64,000 nt of DNA from Circinella umbellata (GCA_025093555.1 JAIWNF010000031.1:434001-498000), one strand, 5' to 3'. Shown: positions 49,803-63,258, counted from the first letter of the stretch. Made by a program: numbers and translations. Notes: a model not told the origin generated them from the sequence alone.

Positions 49803-50482
49803 AAATTTCTACTCAAGACTTTTTTTTTTTTTTTTTTTTCGTGATGAGATAACCTAAAAGATCTTTTTTTTTCTTTACTTTACCCATATTTTCATTATTT
49901 CTTGCATTATCTTTCTTTAAACATTCCACATAAACACACATATATATATACCCTTCTCAAAATAAGAACCAAAAAAAAAAGCATAAACACAAATGCACAA
50001 GCACAAGCACAAGCAACACGATCATTTTTTTTTATTTTATTTTACCCTTTTAGTTATCACACATCACCTCATCATCTTGCATTATCTTTTATATTACATT
50101 GGGGTTTTCCAAAATATATATATATATATATATTAACAACTCTCCATTTTCTAAATTGTATCGAACTGATTTATATAAATATACAACCTTTTTTTCCCTA
50201 CTTGCGTAAAATTAACTTTTTCTTTTTCCATGCCCTTTTTTACAAACCCTTGTTTTTCTCTATCTCACTTTATATATATATATGCGATCACGTCTTCTTC
50301 TTCTTAGTCACTATTCATTAGAAGAAACTATCAAATAAAATAAAAAACTAAAAAAAGAAACGGTTTTTTAAATTTTGTGTGTTGTGTAGTATATATATAT
50401 ATATATATTGGAAGTGCCAGAAGGGGAGGGGGTGAAGGATAAAAGAATATCAAAATTGGCAAATGGAAAAAAAAAAGTTAGT
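49803..50482. other. Convergent intergenic region
   Basis: Poly-T and AT microsatellites (50115-50132, 50270-50282, 50390-50409). A 139-codon ORF at 49902 is low complexity and not accepted. Confidence 0.5.
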
Positions 50483-51512
50483 TTATAACGCCACTCTATC
50501 TAATGTAACATATTCATGAGAAATTTCTAATCGAGTATCTTTCATAAAAAATGCATTTTTTGTTGTTTGTTCAAGTTGATGAAATCGTGCTTGAAATTTT
50601 GTTTCAAAGTCCCGGATCACTGTTTCTTTGGGTGTTATCATGGTAACTGAATTTTTTTTTTTAATTGTCGGATCTTGTTCCGGAAAATCTATTAATTTCT
50701 CCGATGGACAACTGTAACTAAGCAACATATAGTCTTGCCAAAATGCTTTTGGTTGGTGTAGCCATACTCGTACTAATAAAAGTGAACGATCTCCTAAACA
50801 ATTCGGTATCGTTTCCCATTCATCCAATTCTTGATCCACTTGATCCGTTTCATTATGTGTCATATACATAATAGGATATTCTAATAAAAATCCTGTCAAT
50901 ACAACCATGTAACTTGGAACTACTGAACTATAATACAAAGGGTTTTCTTGTTCTTGTTGACATGATAATAAATAGGGTTGTAATCGATTTTGTAACCAAA
51001 ATAAAAATATGTCAGGACATGGTCGCTATATAAATTTTTTGTTTTTTTCATTAAAAGATGGATTCAAATTAGGTCCAGGGAAAGAGAGAATAGAAAATAA
51101 TAGAAAAAAAAGCTTTTTTTAAGGAGTAAAAGGGAGAAGAGGGGGTTAAGAGGTTGAAGAATATAATATTTTTCTTTTTAATGAATAAAAAAAAAATTGA
51201 ATAAAATGATGTTTAGAATGAAAAGAAATCCCAATTTCTAATTTACCTGAATAGGAGGACCTTGTTTTCCTCGAATATCAACATAAACCCATCGATTTGG
51301 TTGATTTAACGTGGCTTCCACATGTCGTTCTAGTTCATGTCGATGACATAAAAAAGTATAACGGTCTTTGAATTGTAATACTAACAATTGATGGCATTGT
51401 GGGTCCTACCAAATAAAGTTAGTTTCATTTATTATTATTATTATTTGATATATATAGAATGTAATCCTAAATTGAATACATATAAATATATATTTATATC
51501 AAAGATGTGCAT

Positions 51513-51550
<38 letters not shown>

Positions 51551-52325
51551 GGGTGCACACGCACACGCACAAGCACACACACATATACACACATACACAT
51601 ACATATTACTTTTATAATACAAAAATAGAAATATCACGTCACAACTGTCTATTGTATAAGTTTGAATCTACCTGTCGTAATAATATAATCAATTCATTTA
51701 TTTGGTCGGAAGTGACAAGAGCAACATCAATGAGATGAGCAACTCTGAAACCAAAGTCAGTTTTTTTTTTTTGTTAAAAAGTCGGCGACAGAATTAAGTT
51801 TAGTTATTTAGACAAACAATACTAGTTTAGGATTTTTTTTTATTTTGAGACTCTCATTTACCTTAAACCAAGAGCAACGGAAACAACGGCTAATAATTAA
51901 TTTTTTATATAATTCAAAAACAATAAATAAACCAATCAAACATATATAATAGAATTATTTTTTAAATAAGAATAATAATAATAAGAAACTTATTGTTTAG
52001 TAATAAAACTTAAAAACTTTTTTTTTCTCGGGGGGGAAGAGGGGGGGGGGAGAAGAGAGAAATATAAAAGGTTATACAAAATATATATATAACATATATT
52101 TTTGTTATAATAATTTTTTTGGGGGAGGTGGGGGAGTAGTAAGTTTTTATTATGAAAGTAACAATAATAATCAGGAGAGAGATATTTATATATAAGTTTA
52201 CCTTTAACTAAGGAGTCGATAGTAGTAGCAGATAATCGACGATTCCCTTTGAAACATGCCCTGAGAGAAGATCGGATATGGTCAATCATACTAGATTTTG
52301 ATGGGTTAGGTTTTAAGGAGATCAT
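50483..52325 (-). CDS. Unknown protein, resembles DUF4504/UPF0739 (C1orf74) type
   Basis: Five exons: 52325-52202, 51889-51862, 51744-51672, 51405-51247, 51025-50483; 927 nt, 308 aa (296 aa if the second Met at 52289 is used). The N-terminal helix (IRSSLRACFKGNRRLS) is followed by LAVVSVALGLRVAHLIDVAL, then CHQLLVLQFKDRYTFLCHRHE, WVYVDIRGKQGPP, and in the last exon YYSSVVPSYMVVLTGFLLEYPIMYM and DRSLLLVRVWLHQPKAFW. The order and the YPVxY-like segment recall the C1orf74 family, but I hold this loosely. The function of that family is also unclear. One exon is only 28 nt. An intron carries a long AT/CA microsatellite. Confidence 0.6.
51519..51605 (+). repeat. Compound (AT)n / (CA)n microsatellite in an intron
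   Basis: An AT run of about 13 units followed by CACACG/CACACA variants. It lies in the intron between exons 3 and 4 of the minus-strand gene. Confidence 0.95.
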
Positions 52326-52525
52326 CAAAATTGGAGAGTAAAACCAATTTTGATTGAGATTAGAAAGAAAGAAGAAAGAGAGGAAAACAAAAAAAAGGGG
52401 GAACGAGTTTCTTTTTTTCCAAACCATTTCATCCGCAGGTGACACCGATATTTTTTTTTTTTTTTTATATATTTTATTTCTCTCTTCCTTTTTTTTTCTC
52501 TGGTACCTTTATTCTTCTTTGACTT

Positions 52526-52567
<42 letters not shown>

Positions 52568-52688
52568 CCTTCCCTTTCTTTTTCTCTTTCTCTCTCTCTC
52601 TCTCTCTTTTTTTTATTCCTCCTTCTTTTTCCTTTCTTCTCCTTCTTATTCGTGTTCAAAGAAAAAAATTACATATTATTACATCCAA
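52326..52688. promoter_or_regulatory. Divergent promoter with (AC)n and (CT)n tracts
   Basis: Separates the minus-strand gene start (52325) from the Sel1 gene start (52689). It holds (AC)16 at 52528-52560 and a long C+T tract (52565-52645) just before the Sel1 ATG, similar to pyrimidine-rich leaders of other genes in the window. Confidence 0.45.
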
Positions 52689-55261
52689 ATGTCTCCTCCT
52701 TCCGTCCCTTTATCCCAAATATTATCTCGTTCTAGACTTGCTTTTTCCAAGTTAAATTCAAACAAGGAATCCAATAGCAATTTACCACAACCTTCTACAA
52801 GTCGAAGTGCAATGACAACAACTTCAACAACAAATAACAATAACAATAACAATAATAATACCACAACTTCAATGACAACAGTAGTTAATGATAAATCGGA
52901 CGACCGTCCTACCATGCAATCCCGTTCTTCAACCACCGCTAATACACCATCCCTTTTAACGAACAATAACGACCCAACCAATACAACAACCACGCATTAT
53001 TCCCATTCAGCTCGATTAATTTTTAAACTTGCCAATAATCATTTATTTGGTCGACGAGGCTATCCAAAAGCACCTACACTGGCTATTACTTATTTACGTC
53101 GAGCCGCTGCTCTCGGTCATGCCCAAGCAGAAGGTGTCTTGGGTTTTTGTTATGAATTTGGTATGGGCGTCGAAAGAGATTTCGTTCGTTCCGAAAGTCA
53201 TTATCTTGAAGCTTCTAAATCACAAGATGGTCTTGCCATGGCTCGTTTAGCATTTTTACGAAAATATGGTCGACCTAATGTTAAAATTGATCGTGCCGAA
53301 GCAGAAGAATGGGCAGAACGTGTACGACGTATTATTCATACCAGTCCAGTGTCTTGGATTGTGGAAGCAGCTACACTGGACAATGACCCAGCCGCTCAAT
53401 ATGCATTAGGTGTTTGCCATCACGACGGGGTTGGCATGGCCAAAGACGAACATGCGGCTTTTCGGTGGTACAAGGCCAGTGCTGATCAAGGAAATGCTCG
53501 AGGTCAAGGTATTCTTGGTTATTGTTATGGTGAAGGTTTTGGTGTTGAGAAAGATGATATCGAAGCCATGAAATGGTATCGTCGTGCTGCTGCTCAAGGT
53601 GAAACAGTGGCTATCTATAATGTCGGGTAAGTTTTTTTCTTTTCTTTTTTGTTTCCTAAACAACCATTTCCTCCTGTAAAGGGGGGGGGGAGGGGAGATC
53701 TGAAAATAATTATAGTAATAAAAAAAAAGGGTTGTTTAAGTAAAAAATAAAAATTAAATGGTTTTTTTTCTTTATTTGTTTCTTTAGATATTGTTATGAA
53801 GATGGAATAGGAGTAGAAAAAGATGTCAAGGAAGCAGTGAAATGGTATCGTATTTCAGCAGAACAAGGCAATGCTTTTGCACAAAATTCACTTGGGTAAA
53901 TTACTCTTTACTATTTTTTTTTAAAAAAAAAAATCATCAGATTCAACAAAAAAAAAAAAATATTAATAATATTATTTTTTATTTATTTAGATATTGTTAT
54001 GAAGATGGTATTGGTCTTGAACAAGATTTAAAACAAGCTGCCATTTGGTATCAACGTTCAGCAGAACAAGGATATCCATGGGCTCAATGTAACCTCGGTT
54101 ATTGTTTCCAAAATGGTATTGGTATTGCCAAGGATGATGCTTTAGGGGCCCATTGGTATCGTAAAGCGGCTATTCAAGGTCATGCCCGTGCACAACACAA
54201 TTTAGGATTTTGTCATCAAAATGGTATTGGTGTGGATCGTAATGAACAAGAAGCTGTGAAATGGTATCGACGTTCAGCCGAACGTGGTAATATTTTTGCC
54301 TATCATTCTTTAGGTTATTGTTATCAAAATGGTATTGGTGTTACTGCCAATGAACAAGAAGCTGTCTTTTGGTATTATTTGAGTGCGGAAGAAAATCATG
54401 CGCCTGCCCAATTGTCACTTGGTTATTGTTATAGAAATGGTATTGGATTACCCAAGAATGAACGTGAAGCTGTCAAATGGTTCAGACGATCAGCAGAACA
54501 AGGAAATGCCTTGGCACAAAATTCTCTTGGTTATTGTTATGAGGAAGGTTTAGGTCTTAAAAAGGATCCAGCTCGTGCCGTCTATTGGTACCACAAATCA
54601 GCCCGTCAAAAGAACCCATGGGCGCAGTGTAACCTTGGTTTTTGTAAGTTTTTTTTTTTTAATAATTTTTCTCGGAGGGATAAAATGTGTGTATTTCCCA
54701 AGAAACTAATTTAACATTGAATAATGATAATAATGATAGGTTATGCCAATGGAATTGGAGTTGAAAAAGATGATCGTAAAGCAGTTTATTGGTATCAACA
54801 TGCAGCACAACAAAATCATGCTCGAGCACTTGATAAATTGGGTGTTCATTTACAAAATGGTGCAGGAATTGAAAAAGATCTTGGTACCGCTTTTGATTTA
54901 TTTAAACGTGCAGCAGAACAAGATCACGTGGCAGCACAATATCATTTAGCCAATTGTTATGAACGAGGTCTTGGTTGTCCTGTAGATTTACATCAAGCAA
55001 GTATTTGGTTTGAACGTGCAGCTTTAGGTATGTTTTATTTTATTTTTATGATCCATAGAATATAAATGAAAATATAACGTGATTTTAATAATAATTTAAT
55101 TTGATTTTTAAATAGCCGGTTGCCGAAATTCACATGAACGATTAAGACGATTATTATTCCGAGTATGTTTATGGTCTCCAGGATCATCCCCTTTAACAAT
55201 GAACGAAGAAGATCTTACTTGTTCAGGATTCATTAGTGGACACAGTGCGCCGGCCGCATAA
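52689..55261 (+). CDS. Sel1-repeat (TPR-like) protein, 710 aa
   Basis: Five exons: 52689-53626, 53788-53895, 53991-54643, 54740-55027, 55116-55261; 2,133 nt, 710 aa. The N-terminal ~115 residues are Ser/Thr/Asn-rich and disordered. About a dozen tandem Sel1 units of 36 residues follow, consensus A-x-x-x-L-G-x-C-Y-x-x-G-x-G-V-x-x-D-x-x-x-A-x-x-W-Y-x-x-A-A-x-Q-G. The C-terminus is RLRRLLFRVCLWSPGSS. Exon 2 is exactly one repeat (108 nt = 36 codons), and introns 1 and 2 split the same codon of the LGYC motif. Sel1 arrays act as adaptors; fungal relatives include Skt5/Chs4, chitin-synthase activators, and Hrd3, but no signal peptide, CaaX box or membrane segment is seen, so the partner is unknown. 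Confidence 0.92.
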
Positions 55262-56728
55262 AATAAATCTGGGTCCCCCCCTCTCCCTCTTCTCCTCCCT
55301 TTTTATATATATCACAGCACACATAACAAACATCATTCACACAACCCATCCTTTCAACCTTCTTTCTCACACCGTACAAACCAAACTTTATATAGGACCT
55401 TCTTTCTTTCCACCCCATTTTTTAAATAACGAGTTCTTATTTTCCCTCTCCCCCTTTTTTTTTCAGCATATACAACAAAATTTCTCTTTCTTTTCTTTCT
55501 TTTCTTATTTCTTTGTTTTGCATACGTTGTTCTTGTTTTTTTTTCTTTAAATAATTATATATAAAACATTTGGACAACGAATAACACTTTTCCCTATTTT
55601 TTTTTTAATTGAGTATATTTTTAAATTTCTTTGTTTTTTTTTCTCTCTCTCTTTCTTTTTATATATATAAGCATCACAAAATTGAGAAAAGTAGATAGAG
55701 TAATACGATGATAAATGACTGTAACAATTTAATTAAAGATTACGTATGACAATAGTTGTATTCTCGATAAATTCAATCCAAGTTACAATGAAAGTGAGAT
55801 GTACATTGAATAGGCTTAAAAATGATATAGATTCTTGAAATTTAAAAGACAACTAACGTACTTACAATGATTGAATCAAGTGGTTGCCAAATTAATTAAT
55901 TCTACGTGCAGTCGTGCGTATACGTACGTACGTAGCTTTGATATTCATTCAACACTAATAAAAATAAAAACCGTTTTCTCGTGGCAACAACATACACCTC
56001 GGTTACTATATTAGGATACTAAAAGTTGTGTTATTTAACAACGAACGGATTTCCTCTTCAACTTCCATCTCGTTCACTCTATCCACATTTGGCTAGTTTC
56101 TAATATCATATATAATATAACTTTCAACCTTCCTATTAACTCATAAACATTTATAAACATCTTTCTTTTCGTCACATACATAAAAACAAAAAAGAGTGTT
56201 CGCGTATATATATGGATTATATCTATTTTTTAAATAAAAAGAAGAAAAATAGCATTATCATCCATGTTCAAATTTTTATTTTTATATAAACTAAAATCTA
56301 GTCCATTTTATTTGATGTTGTCATACGTACGTACGTAGATTTATATATATATAGAAAAACCAACGAATTATAGTGTCAAACCATGCAAAGCTTCTTTATT
56401 TTATTAATACCCAAAAAAAAAAGTAAAGTTAAAGTTTGGGAACGTCTGTGATCCTTTCCCCTCCCCCTTAAAAACCCAATTTGCTCTAAAGGGGGAAGAT
56501 CAACCATTTTTTTTAAACAATGAAATTTAGATTTTTTGTTTCGTTACGTACGTAGGTTAAATAAAAAAAAGAAAATTAACTACTGTAATCCATAAATAAT
56601 TGGTATAAAATATATGCAATCATCACTACGTATACACGGTTTATATGATTGTGAATTGTTTAGCTTTTATTTTATATAAGAATAAATAAATAAATAAGAA
56701 TAATAAGTTACGTAAAAGAAAAATATGT
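55262..56728. other. Convergent intergenic region rich in TACGTA palindromes
   Basis: C/T-rich 3' flank of the Sel1 gene (55270-55670), then AT-rich DNA. TACGTACGTA clusters occur at 55920-55936, 56322-56339 and 56544-56554. No gene seen. Confidence 0.5.
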
Positions 56729-58231
56729 TTATGATAAAGAAGAAGGAGAAGATGCAGGAGAAGATACATGAGAAGAATGAACAGAGGAAGGTAAAGGAAT
56801 ACAAAGGGCATCCATAATTCGTTCAAGTTTTACATTGCCACCTAAATATTCAATTTCTTGACGTGCTTCTCTTTCAATATTGGAAAGGAATTGTCGACAA
56901 TAATCAAAAGTATTTGTATGTTCAAGTAATTGTAAAGCATATTGTTTTAAATCAATTGAATTACTCCGTTTTTGTAAAATATTCAATAATTGTCGATTAT
57001 TGGGATTGGTTCGAATCGAGTGAATAATTGGAAATGAAAATTTGCCTTCTGTTAAATCTTCACAAAAGCCTTTATTATCTGCATACTATAAATAATAGGC
57101 GTCAATAATACCAGTTAATACATAGATAATATATATATATATATATATACTACTAATAACACTAATTTACCTGTTGTGATTGTAGATTCATATAATCATC
57201 ACGCACTTGGAAATGAATACCAATTTTATTTACTAAACTTGTATAGTCACTAATATAAAATACATATATATTAAGTGAAATCATTCAAATAACATATCAC
57301 AGGTATATATGAAAATCTTACGTTTTTGATTCACTTGCAGCTTGCATTAATTTAACAGCTAAACGTAAAAGACCACCCGTTTCTATATATAAATATAGGT
57401 ATGAGCATGAATTATAAATATATCTATTATCTATATACATATACATACTATTGTTCACCATTTCAATGAATTCATTTTCAGTTGGACAAAGAACACGATC
57501 ACGCCAATGAATTTCCATTCCTTGACCTCGATGAAGATTAATCAATTCCTCTATTTTGATATACATAGAGGGATGAGATAAGAATGTCTATGGATTATGA
57601 ACATATCTATTTAAACGTACCTGTATAAATGGTTACCATTTCAGGATTATGAAGTTTCATAATCTCTTGTAAAGCTAAAAAGTAAACATAATTTGCAGAA
57701 TTGATAGTTTGGGCTACACCAAATAAATGATGAGCAGCAGGAACACCACGACGTAAAGCAGATTCATCTTCAACATCATCAATTCTATGTATTCAAAGTA
57801 TAATCAATTTTACTGTACTGTACTGTACGTATCATCCATGATAAGAGAGATGGGAAATTAGTTTTTTTTTTTCATTCACTTACAATAAACTAGCACTGTG
57901 AAGCATACCAATCACTTTGGTAATCACCAATAAATCTTTTTCAGGTACTTGTAACCAAACATTAAATGCAGCAATCATTTTGGTACGAACATCTTTACCT
58001 GGATGAGCACATAAATATTCATAAGGTTCAAGTAAAACCTATATAAATAAATAAATAAATAAGATTAATTCATTGATAATCATGGTTCGTTTTTCATATA
58101 TATATATATACCTGATCTTGTTCTTTTACAGGTGCAGGACCATGATCTTGATTAATATTAAGTCTTAAATTAGTATTAATATTTGAAACGGATGAAGTCA
58201 AAAGACCTTGAAGTTGTGTTGCAGAAAGCAT
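56729..58231 (-). CDS. carG: Geranylgeranyl diphosphate synthase
   Basis: About seven exons on the minus strand, ATG at 58231, stop at about 56729. The trans-prenyltransferase motifs are clear. [21 protein letters not shown] is the conserved start. The first aspartate-rich motif is DDVED with [15 protein letters not shown]. Then come [11 protein letters not shown] and [12 protein letters not shown]. The second motif is [14 protein letters not shown], followed by [21 protein letters not shown]. The pattern matches fungal GGPP synthases (carG in Mucor, BTS1 in yeast). The enzyme condenses FPP and IPP to the C20 diphosphate used for carotenoids, trisporic acid precursors and protein prenylation. 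No N-terminal targeting sequence is evident, so it is probably cytosolic. The Ser/Pro-rich C-terminus looks dispensable. The symbol is given by family resemblance. Confidence 0.93.
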
Positions 58232-58911
58232 AATGGGGGATTTGAAGATATTTCAATGAAAGAAAAAAAAAAGGTGGATAATCTGAAACTTGGATTCATG
58301 GTTTAACTTTTATATGCAAAAAAAAAAAGGTCCTTTTCGTCCCCCCCTTATTTTCACTCATTTTTTTTTGGATTTCATGGTAACTCTAATTAATATTTTC
58401 ATTCTCTCATAGTATACTGTATATTGTTGTTGTTGTTGTTGTACGAGCCTCTTTTCACTCCCCCCCCCTAAAATCCGAGAAATAGCTGATCATTTGATAG
58501 ACAAAAAAAAAAGTCACTTTCATTGTTTTCTTTTTGTTATGGACCATGTGGAAGAAGGGAGTAACCTTTAAAGAAGTCATGTATTGTTATCAGTTGTGTA
58601 TATTCTCCTTAAAAAAAAAAGACGAACAAAAACTGTTATCTAATCAAGAAGGGAGAAGAGGTTAAAAACTACTTTTTTTATGTCAACAAAAAAATTGGAG
58701 TTCAAAAAATGTAGTCAAATTGGGATAAGATGGGGAAATCAGGCGTAACAACTTATTGTTCTTAAAGTAAATTTCCAACTTTTTCAAGTTGTTGTTTTAT
58801 TTCTTTTTTTGAAAAAAAAAAAAAGTAGTTTGAAAAAAAACAAAAAAAAACTTGTCTTGAAAAGTGTGTGTGTTTGGGGGGAGTGTAGAGGAAGAAGAAG
58901 GGGGGAGAGAT
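58232..58911. promoter_or_regulatory. carG upstream region / TMA7 3' flank
   Basis: 680 bp with poly-A, a (GTT)n run at about 58424-58440 and C runs. It presumably contains the carG promoter. No light-response element can be asserted. Confidence 0.35.
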
Positions 58912-59457
58912 TTATTTCTTGCCACTCTTCTTGATACCACCACTCACTTATTATATTGAAAATTGTTAATTAGTTAGTTTAATAATAATAATAATAACAA
59001 TACTCTCTCTCTCTCTTTTCTCTTTCTCTCTATTTTCTTTATTTTATAATACATACACAAAGGTCCTTTGCCAGAAGCCTTGGCTTGCATTTCCTTTAAC
59101 TTCTTGGCGTCTTCAGCCTGCTTCTTCTTGAAGGCAATATCTTCCTATTAACAAGAAAAAAATATATCTAAATTAGTTTATCTATGTTTTTTTAATCATA
59201 ATAAAAGATGAGTCAATCTTACGTCGTCTTCAAAGTTATTATTCTTCTTCTTGGCCTGCTTAAGAGGCTTAAGTTTACCACCTAATTAGAAAAAAAAGGA
59301 TTCCATTAAAAATTAACAATCCCCATTCTCATTCCCTCTCCCTCCTCTTTTTTTTAAAAAAAGAAAAGATTCATTTGAAATATATATATAAAGATAGTAA
59401 ATTGTAAGAAATCAGTAGTAGTTTCTTTTTTTTTTTTTTACCTTGACGTCCAGACAT
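58912..59457 (-). CDS. TMA7: TMA7, translation machinery-associated protein 7
   Basis: Four short exons: 59457-59442 (MSGRQ), 59281-59223, 59144-59057, 58946-58912, joined at GT-AG sites. The product is 65 aa. It shows the family signature: MSGRQGGKLKPLKQ, a Lys-rich middle (AKKKNNNFEDDEDIAFKKKQ), KASGKGPL and the terminal GGIKKSGKK. The protein is small, basic and ribosome-associated in yeast; its exact role in translation is not settled. The gene is intron-dense for its size. It is divergent from AVL9, with 482 bp between the starts. Confidence 0.92.
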
Positions 59458-59939
59458 TATTATTTGATAAAGGTTAAAAAAAAAAAATACTTTTGAAAAG
59501 AATTTTTTTTCTTCAAGTGATCGGAGTAATTAATTTGAACGAGGAAAAGAGTAAATCCTGCGGACGGATGTGGTCTTCCAATAATATATAAAGTTAAAAT
59601 GGATATGTATTATATAAATGTATATAAAAAAGGTTTCTTAATGAACTTGTAGTAGTTTCAAATATTGACATAGTAAATGATTAGTTCTATTAAAAAAAAA
59701 ACGTGAAGGGCGTAAAAATAGTATATAAATATTATGGCGCGAATTTTCAATGTGTGTCACCAATGATTTTTTTTCATTACTTTTTTCATTACGGTCACGT
59801 ATTCTTAGTTTCTCTTTCTCTCTCTCTCCTTCTTTCTTTTCTCTCTCTCTCTCTCTCTTTTACTATTATTATATTGGAGGATAATAATAATAATAATCCT
59901 TTCTTTTATTCTATCAATATTCACAACCAGAAATAAACT
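59458..59939. promoter_or_regulatory. Divergent TMA7 / AVL9 promoter region
   Basis: Contains a long (CT)n tract at about 59812-59860 before the AVL9 start and an (AAT)n run. It serves both genes. Confidence 0.45.
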
Positions 59940-62900
59940 ATGAATACTTTTCAACAAAAAGACGATTCCTTGATTGCAGCATTACTTGTTGTTGGTTTCC
60001 ATCATGCACACGGACCCATTGTTGAATTGAGTATACCACCTTTACCTCAACAAGAACAAAATGATAATAATAATAATAATAATAAGAATACTCAAACTAC
60101 TTTGGAAAAATTAAAAGTACCCGAAGAATGGAGCTTTTTACCTTTTCTTGCATTACCTGGTAATAATAGTAATATAATATATGTGTATGATAAGAAAGAT
60201 TTAATTAAAAAGTATATTATTAGACGGAGCACATCAAAAAGATGAAGATTTTGCTTATTTTCATTTACCACCTGTATCAGGATGGTCTGTAGCAGAAACT
60301 ACATTATTTGGAATATCATGTAATCGTCAAATTGCTGCGAAAGTAGGTAAATAATAGATGTGTGTGTGTATTGTATTTATTATAAATAGGGAAATAAAAA
60401 GTTTAATATGTAATTTTATTAGGATTTATTAACTACAACACCTGATGTTACTCGATCTATTGTACAAAAAGCAGTCGTCGTTTTAGCACGTCAGGTAAAT
60501 AAATAATAATAATAATGAAAGAGAAATTCAAATAAAATACGAATTAAATGACTATTATCATTAGCCAATATTTGGTCCACTTCGACAAAAAATAGCCGTT
60601 ATTACTTCAGCATGGTTTAATCAAAAAGATTTTACAAAATTAGATATTCTTTATGTAAGTGAATATATGAATAAGGTATCATAATAAGAATGATACTAAT
60701 AATAATTATTATAAAATAGGATTTTTATCACAACCTTCAATCCACTTATCATGGACCTATTGATGATTCTACTCTTTATATGGGAACTTCATTACGTGAA
60801 TTAATACATAAATTTAAAAGTAAAACGTTGATATTACTCAAGTTATTACTATTAGAAAAAAGAGTAAGTCATCAGATGAATATTCAAAAGGGGAAAGGGG
60901 AAAAGGAGCTAATATCAAAAAACCCAATTTTTTAGATATTATTTTATGGATATCCAGTAGAACGATTATGTACATTTGAATATTCACTCATGTCATTAGT
61001 CCCAGGTATATAAAATATATATTCTTCCTATTTATATATATATATATATATATATTGATAATTTCAAATCCTATTTTAGGTCTTTTAAGATCTTTACAAG
61101 ATTCAGGTGATCCAGAACTTGACACTTCTGAAAATTTCTTAAAATTAACTGAAGCAAAAGAACTTTCTAATGGCAAAAAAGAAAGTTTATTACGATTTAT
61201 GGGATTACCATTACGACTTTTTGAAAAAGTAAATTACAAAGATTCAAGGGGCCGCGGGAGTTGTGGAAAAAAAAAAGAAAAGTTAATTCAATGATGATGA
61301 TTATTGTAGGGATCATTTTTTCAACCTTATTTACCACTTCAACAAATTGATATACTTTCATCTGAAAAAACAAAATCTTATGTTGTTGGTACAACAAATC
61401 AAATCTTTTTTCATCATAAAAGTGATATTAATATCGATGTTTTAGTTAATGTAAGATGCATCTTTATTATTATGAAGTAAAATTGAATTTGGATTGGATT
61501 ATTAATATATATATATATTATGAACTTAGGTTGAAACAGGTACATTAGAATTTCATAATCAACCATTAGCAGCTATAGTGGGTCCTACAATGGCAGATCG
61601 TCGTTGGATGGAAAAAATTGTAAGAGTAGTAAATGATACATGGGATGAAACAGGTAAATCATATAATATCCCTATTTAATCTATTGAAACATCCTATATA
61701 TAATATCTAACATTGCTCTTTTTTTTTTAGATCCAAGTCGACCTGTACAAAATACATATCTTGGATCAGATGATTATCTTCGTGCACGATTTGAAGAATA
61801 CATATTATCATTATTATCAAGTATGAAACATGCACAAGATGCAAATTTAATCCCTGATCACCATCCTATTGAAGAATCTACTACTAGTACAATGACAATG
61901 GAAGATCATCCTCATGAAGATGTTATGAGAGATGACGATCGAGGTAAATCATTCTTAATTATGGATACGTAATAAATAAATGAATTATTAAACTTTTTTT
62001 TTTAAAAAAACAAAATAATAGAGAAAAATTATTTATCTGATTATGGAATGAATTGGTTATTAGCATGGCGTGAAACAAATAGTTTTATATTATGGAATAA
62101 ATATACTGATCATGAAATTTATGAAATTGTTGAACCTGGGTAAGTACTATTCATATATATATATATATATTTAATAGTATTCTGATATATATTTTTATAT
62201 GTATTAGCCATCCTGGTATGGGAAATATATCCATTGTAGATATTCAAAATACTTTATCAAAGTAAGTTTTTTTTTTATATATATCCACGATTTCAGTTGT
62301 TAATAAGTAATATTAACCAAGGTTTTATATAAATAAAAAAAAGTCGACTACGTGATTTACAATTAAAACAAAATTTTCAACCATTACGAAATACATTATC
62401 TCGAGCAGTCTCAGGAGGAGCAAAAGCTGTATCTACTGGTGGATCAAGATTATTTCGTGGAATGGATGCATTATGGAATGAATTTGAACGTGGTATGAAT
62501 GAAGAAACACCAAGAAGATCATCTGTAGATACTGTTCATTCGAATGCAAGTGGTATGTCTTTTTTTTTTTTCTTAAAAAAAAATAAACTACAGGAAAAAG
62601 GGGGGGAATATAAATTAACATAATTATTATTCAAGGTCAAACAAGACACATGGTGGATCACAATCGTCGTTGGTCATCTATTAATGAAACACCCTCCCAA
62701 TCTACTAAAATAACAAAACCATCATCTAGTTCTAAAGAGGATGCAACACACATTAAGCAACCTACTTCACCCTTAGAATCATCAACACAACAGGCAGGTC
62801 GACTCTTTTCTAGTTTTTCATCCTTTTTAAGTCGAAAACAAAAAGAGATTTCTCAAGTAATGGAGGTAAAGAACAAAAAAAGAAAATTAAAGTGGTGTCA

Positions 62901-63258
62901 AAAAAATGAAATATTAATGTATTCTTTTATAAACAATAACAAGGATTCCATGGCAACGGAAGCTCCTAGTGGTCACATTGAAAATAATAATAAGAACTAT
63001 AATAATAATTCAAGATCACCAGTGAGTCGAACAGCTTCATTAGGAGCAATGAGTGATGATGATAGTAGTTCAGCATTTGTTGATGTGGGTGCTATGTATT
63101 CATTTTCACCCACTTCAACAAATAGCAATAATAATAATAATAATAATAGTACAATACCGAATCAAACTAAAAAGAAAGATCAATCACAAGATAATATGAA
63201 TGATAATTTAGAAAAAAAGAAAAATAATAATGATGATGGTCCTATTCTTGATATTTAA
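59940..63258 (+). CDS. AVL9-family protein (late secretory pathway)
   Basis: A multi-exon gene (about 13 exons), ATG at 59940, stop at 63256-63258. The start is typical: ALLVVGFHHAHGPIVELSIPPL and EEWSFLPFLALP. After the first intron come GAHQKDEDFAYFHLPP and FGISCNRQIAAK, then TTPDVTRSIVQKAVVVL and FGPLRQKIAVITSAWF. Later exons carry PLQQIDILSSEKTKSYVVGT and FLALPD-type longin/DENN-like core segments, then MNWLLAWRETNSFILWNKYT. The C-terminal third is Ser/Thr/Asn-rich and disordered. A retained-looking stretch (VKNKKRKLKWCQKNE...) is more likely an intron from GTAAAG to ACAAG. In yeast, Avl9 acts in exit of secretory vesicles from the Golgi. It is intact as far as I can join it. Confidence 0.88.

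Noticed and set aside
62868..62942. AVL9 reading-through segment (VKNKKRKLKW...)
   Set aside because: Flanked by GAG|GTAAAG and ACAAG|GATT; more likely an in-frame intron than coding sequence.
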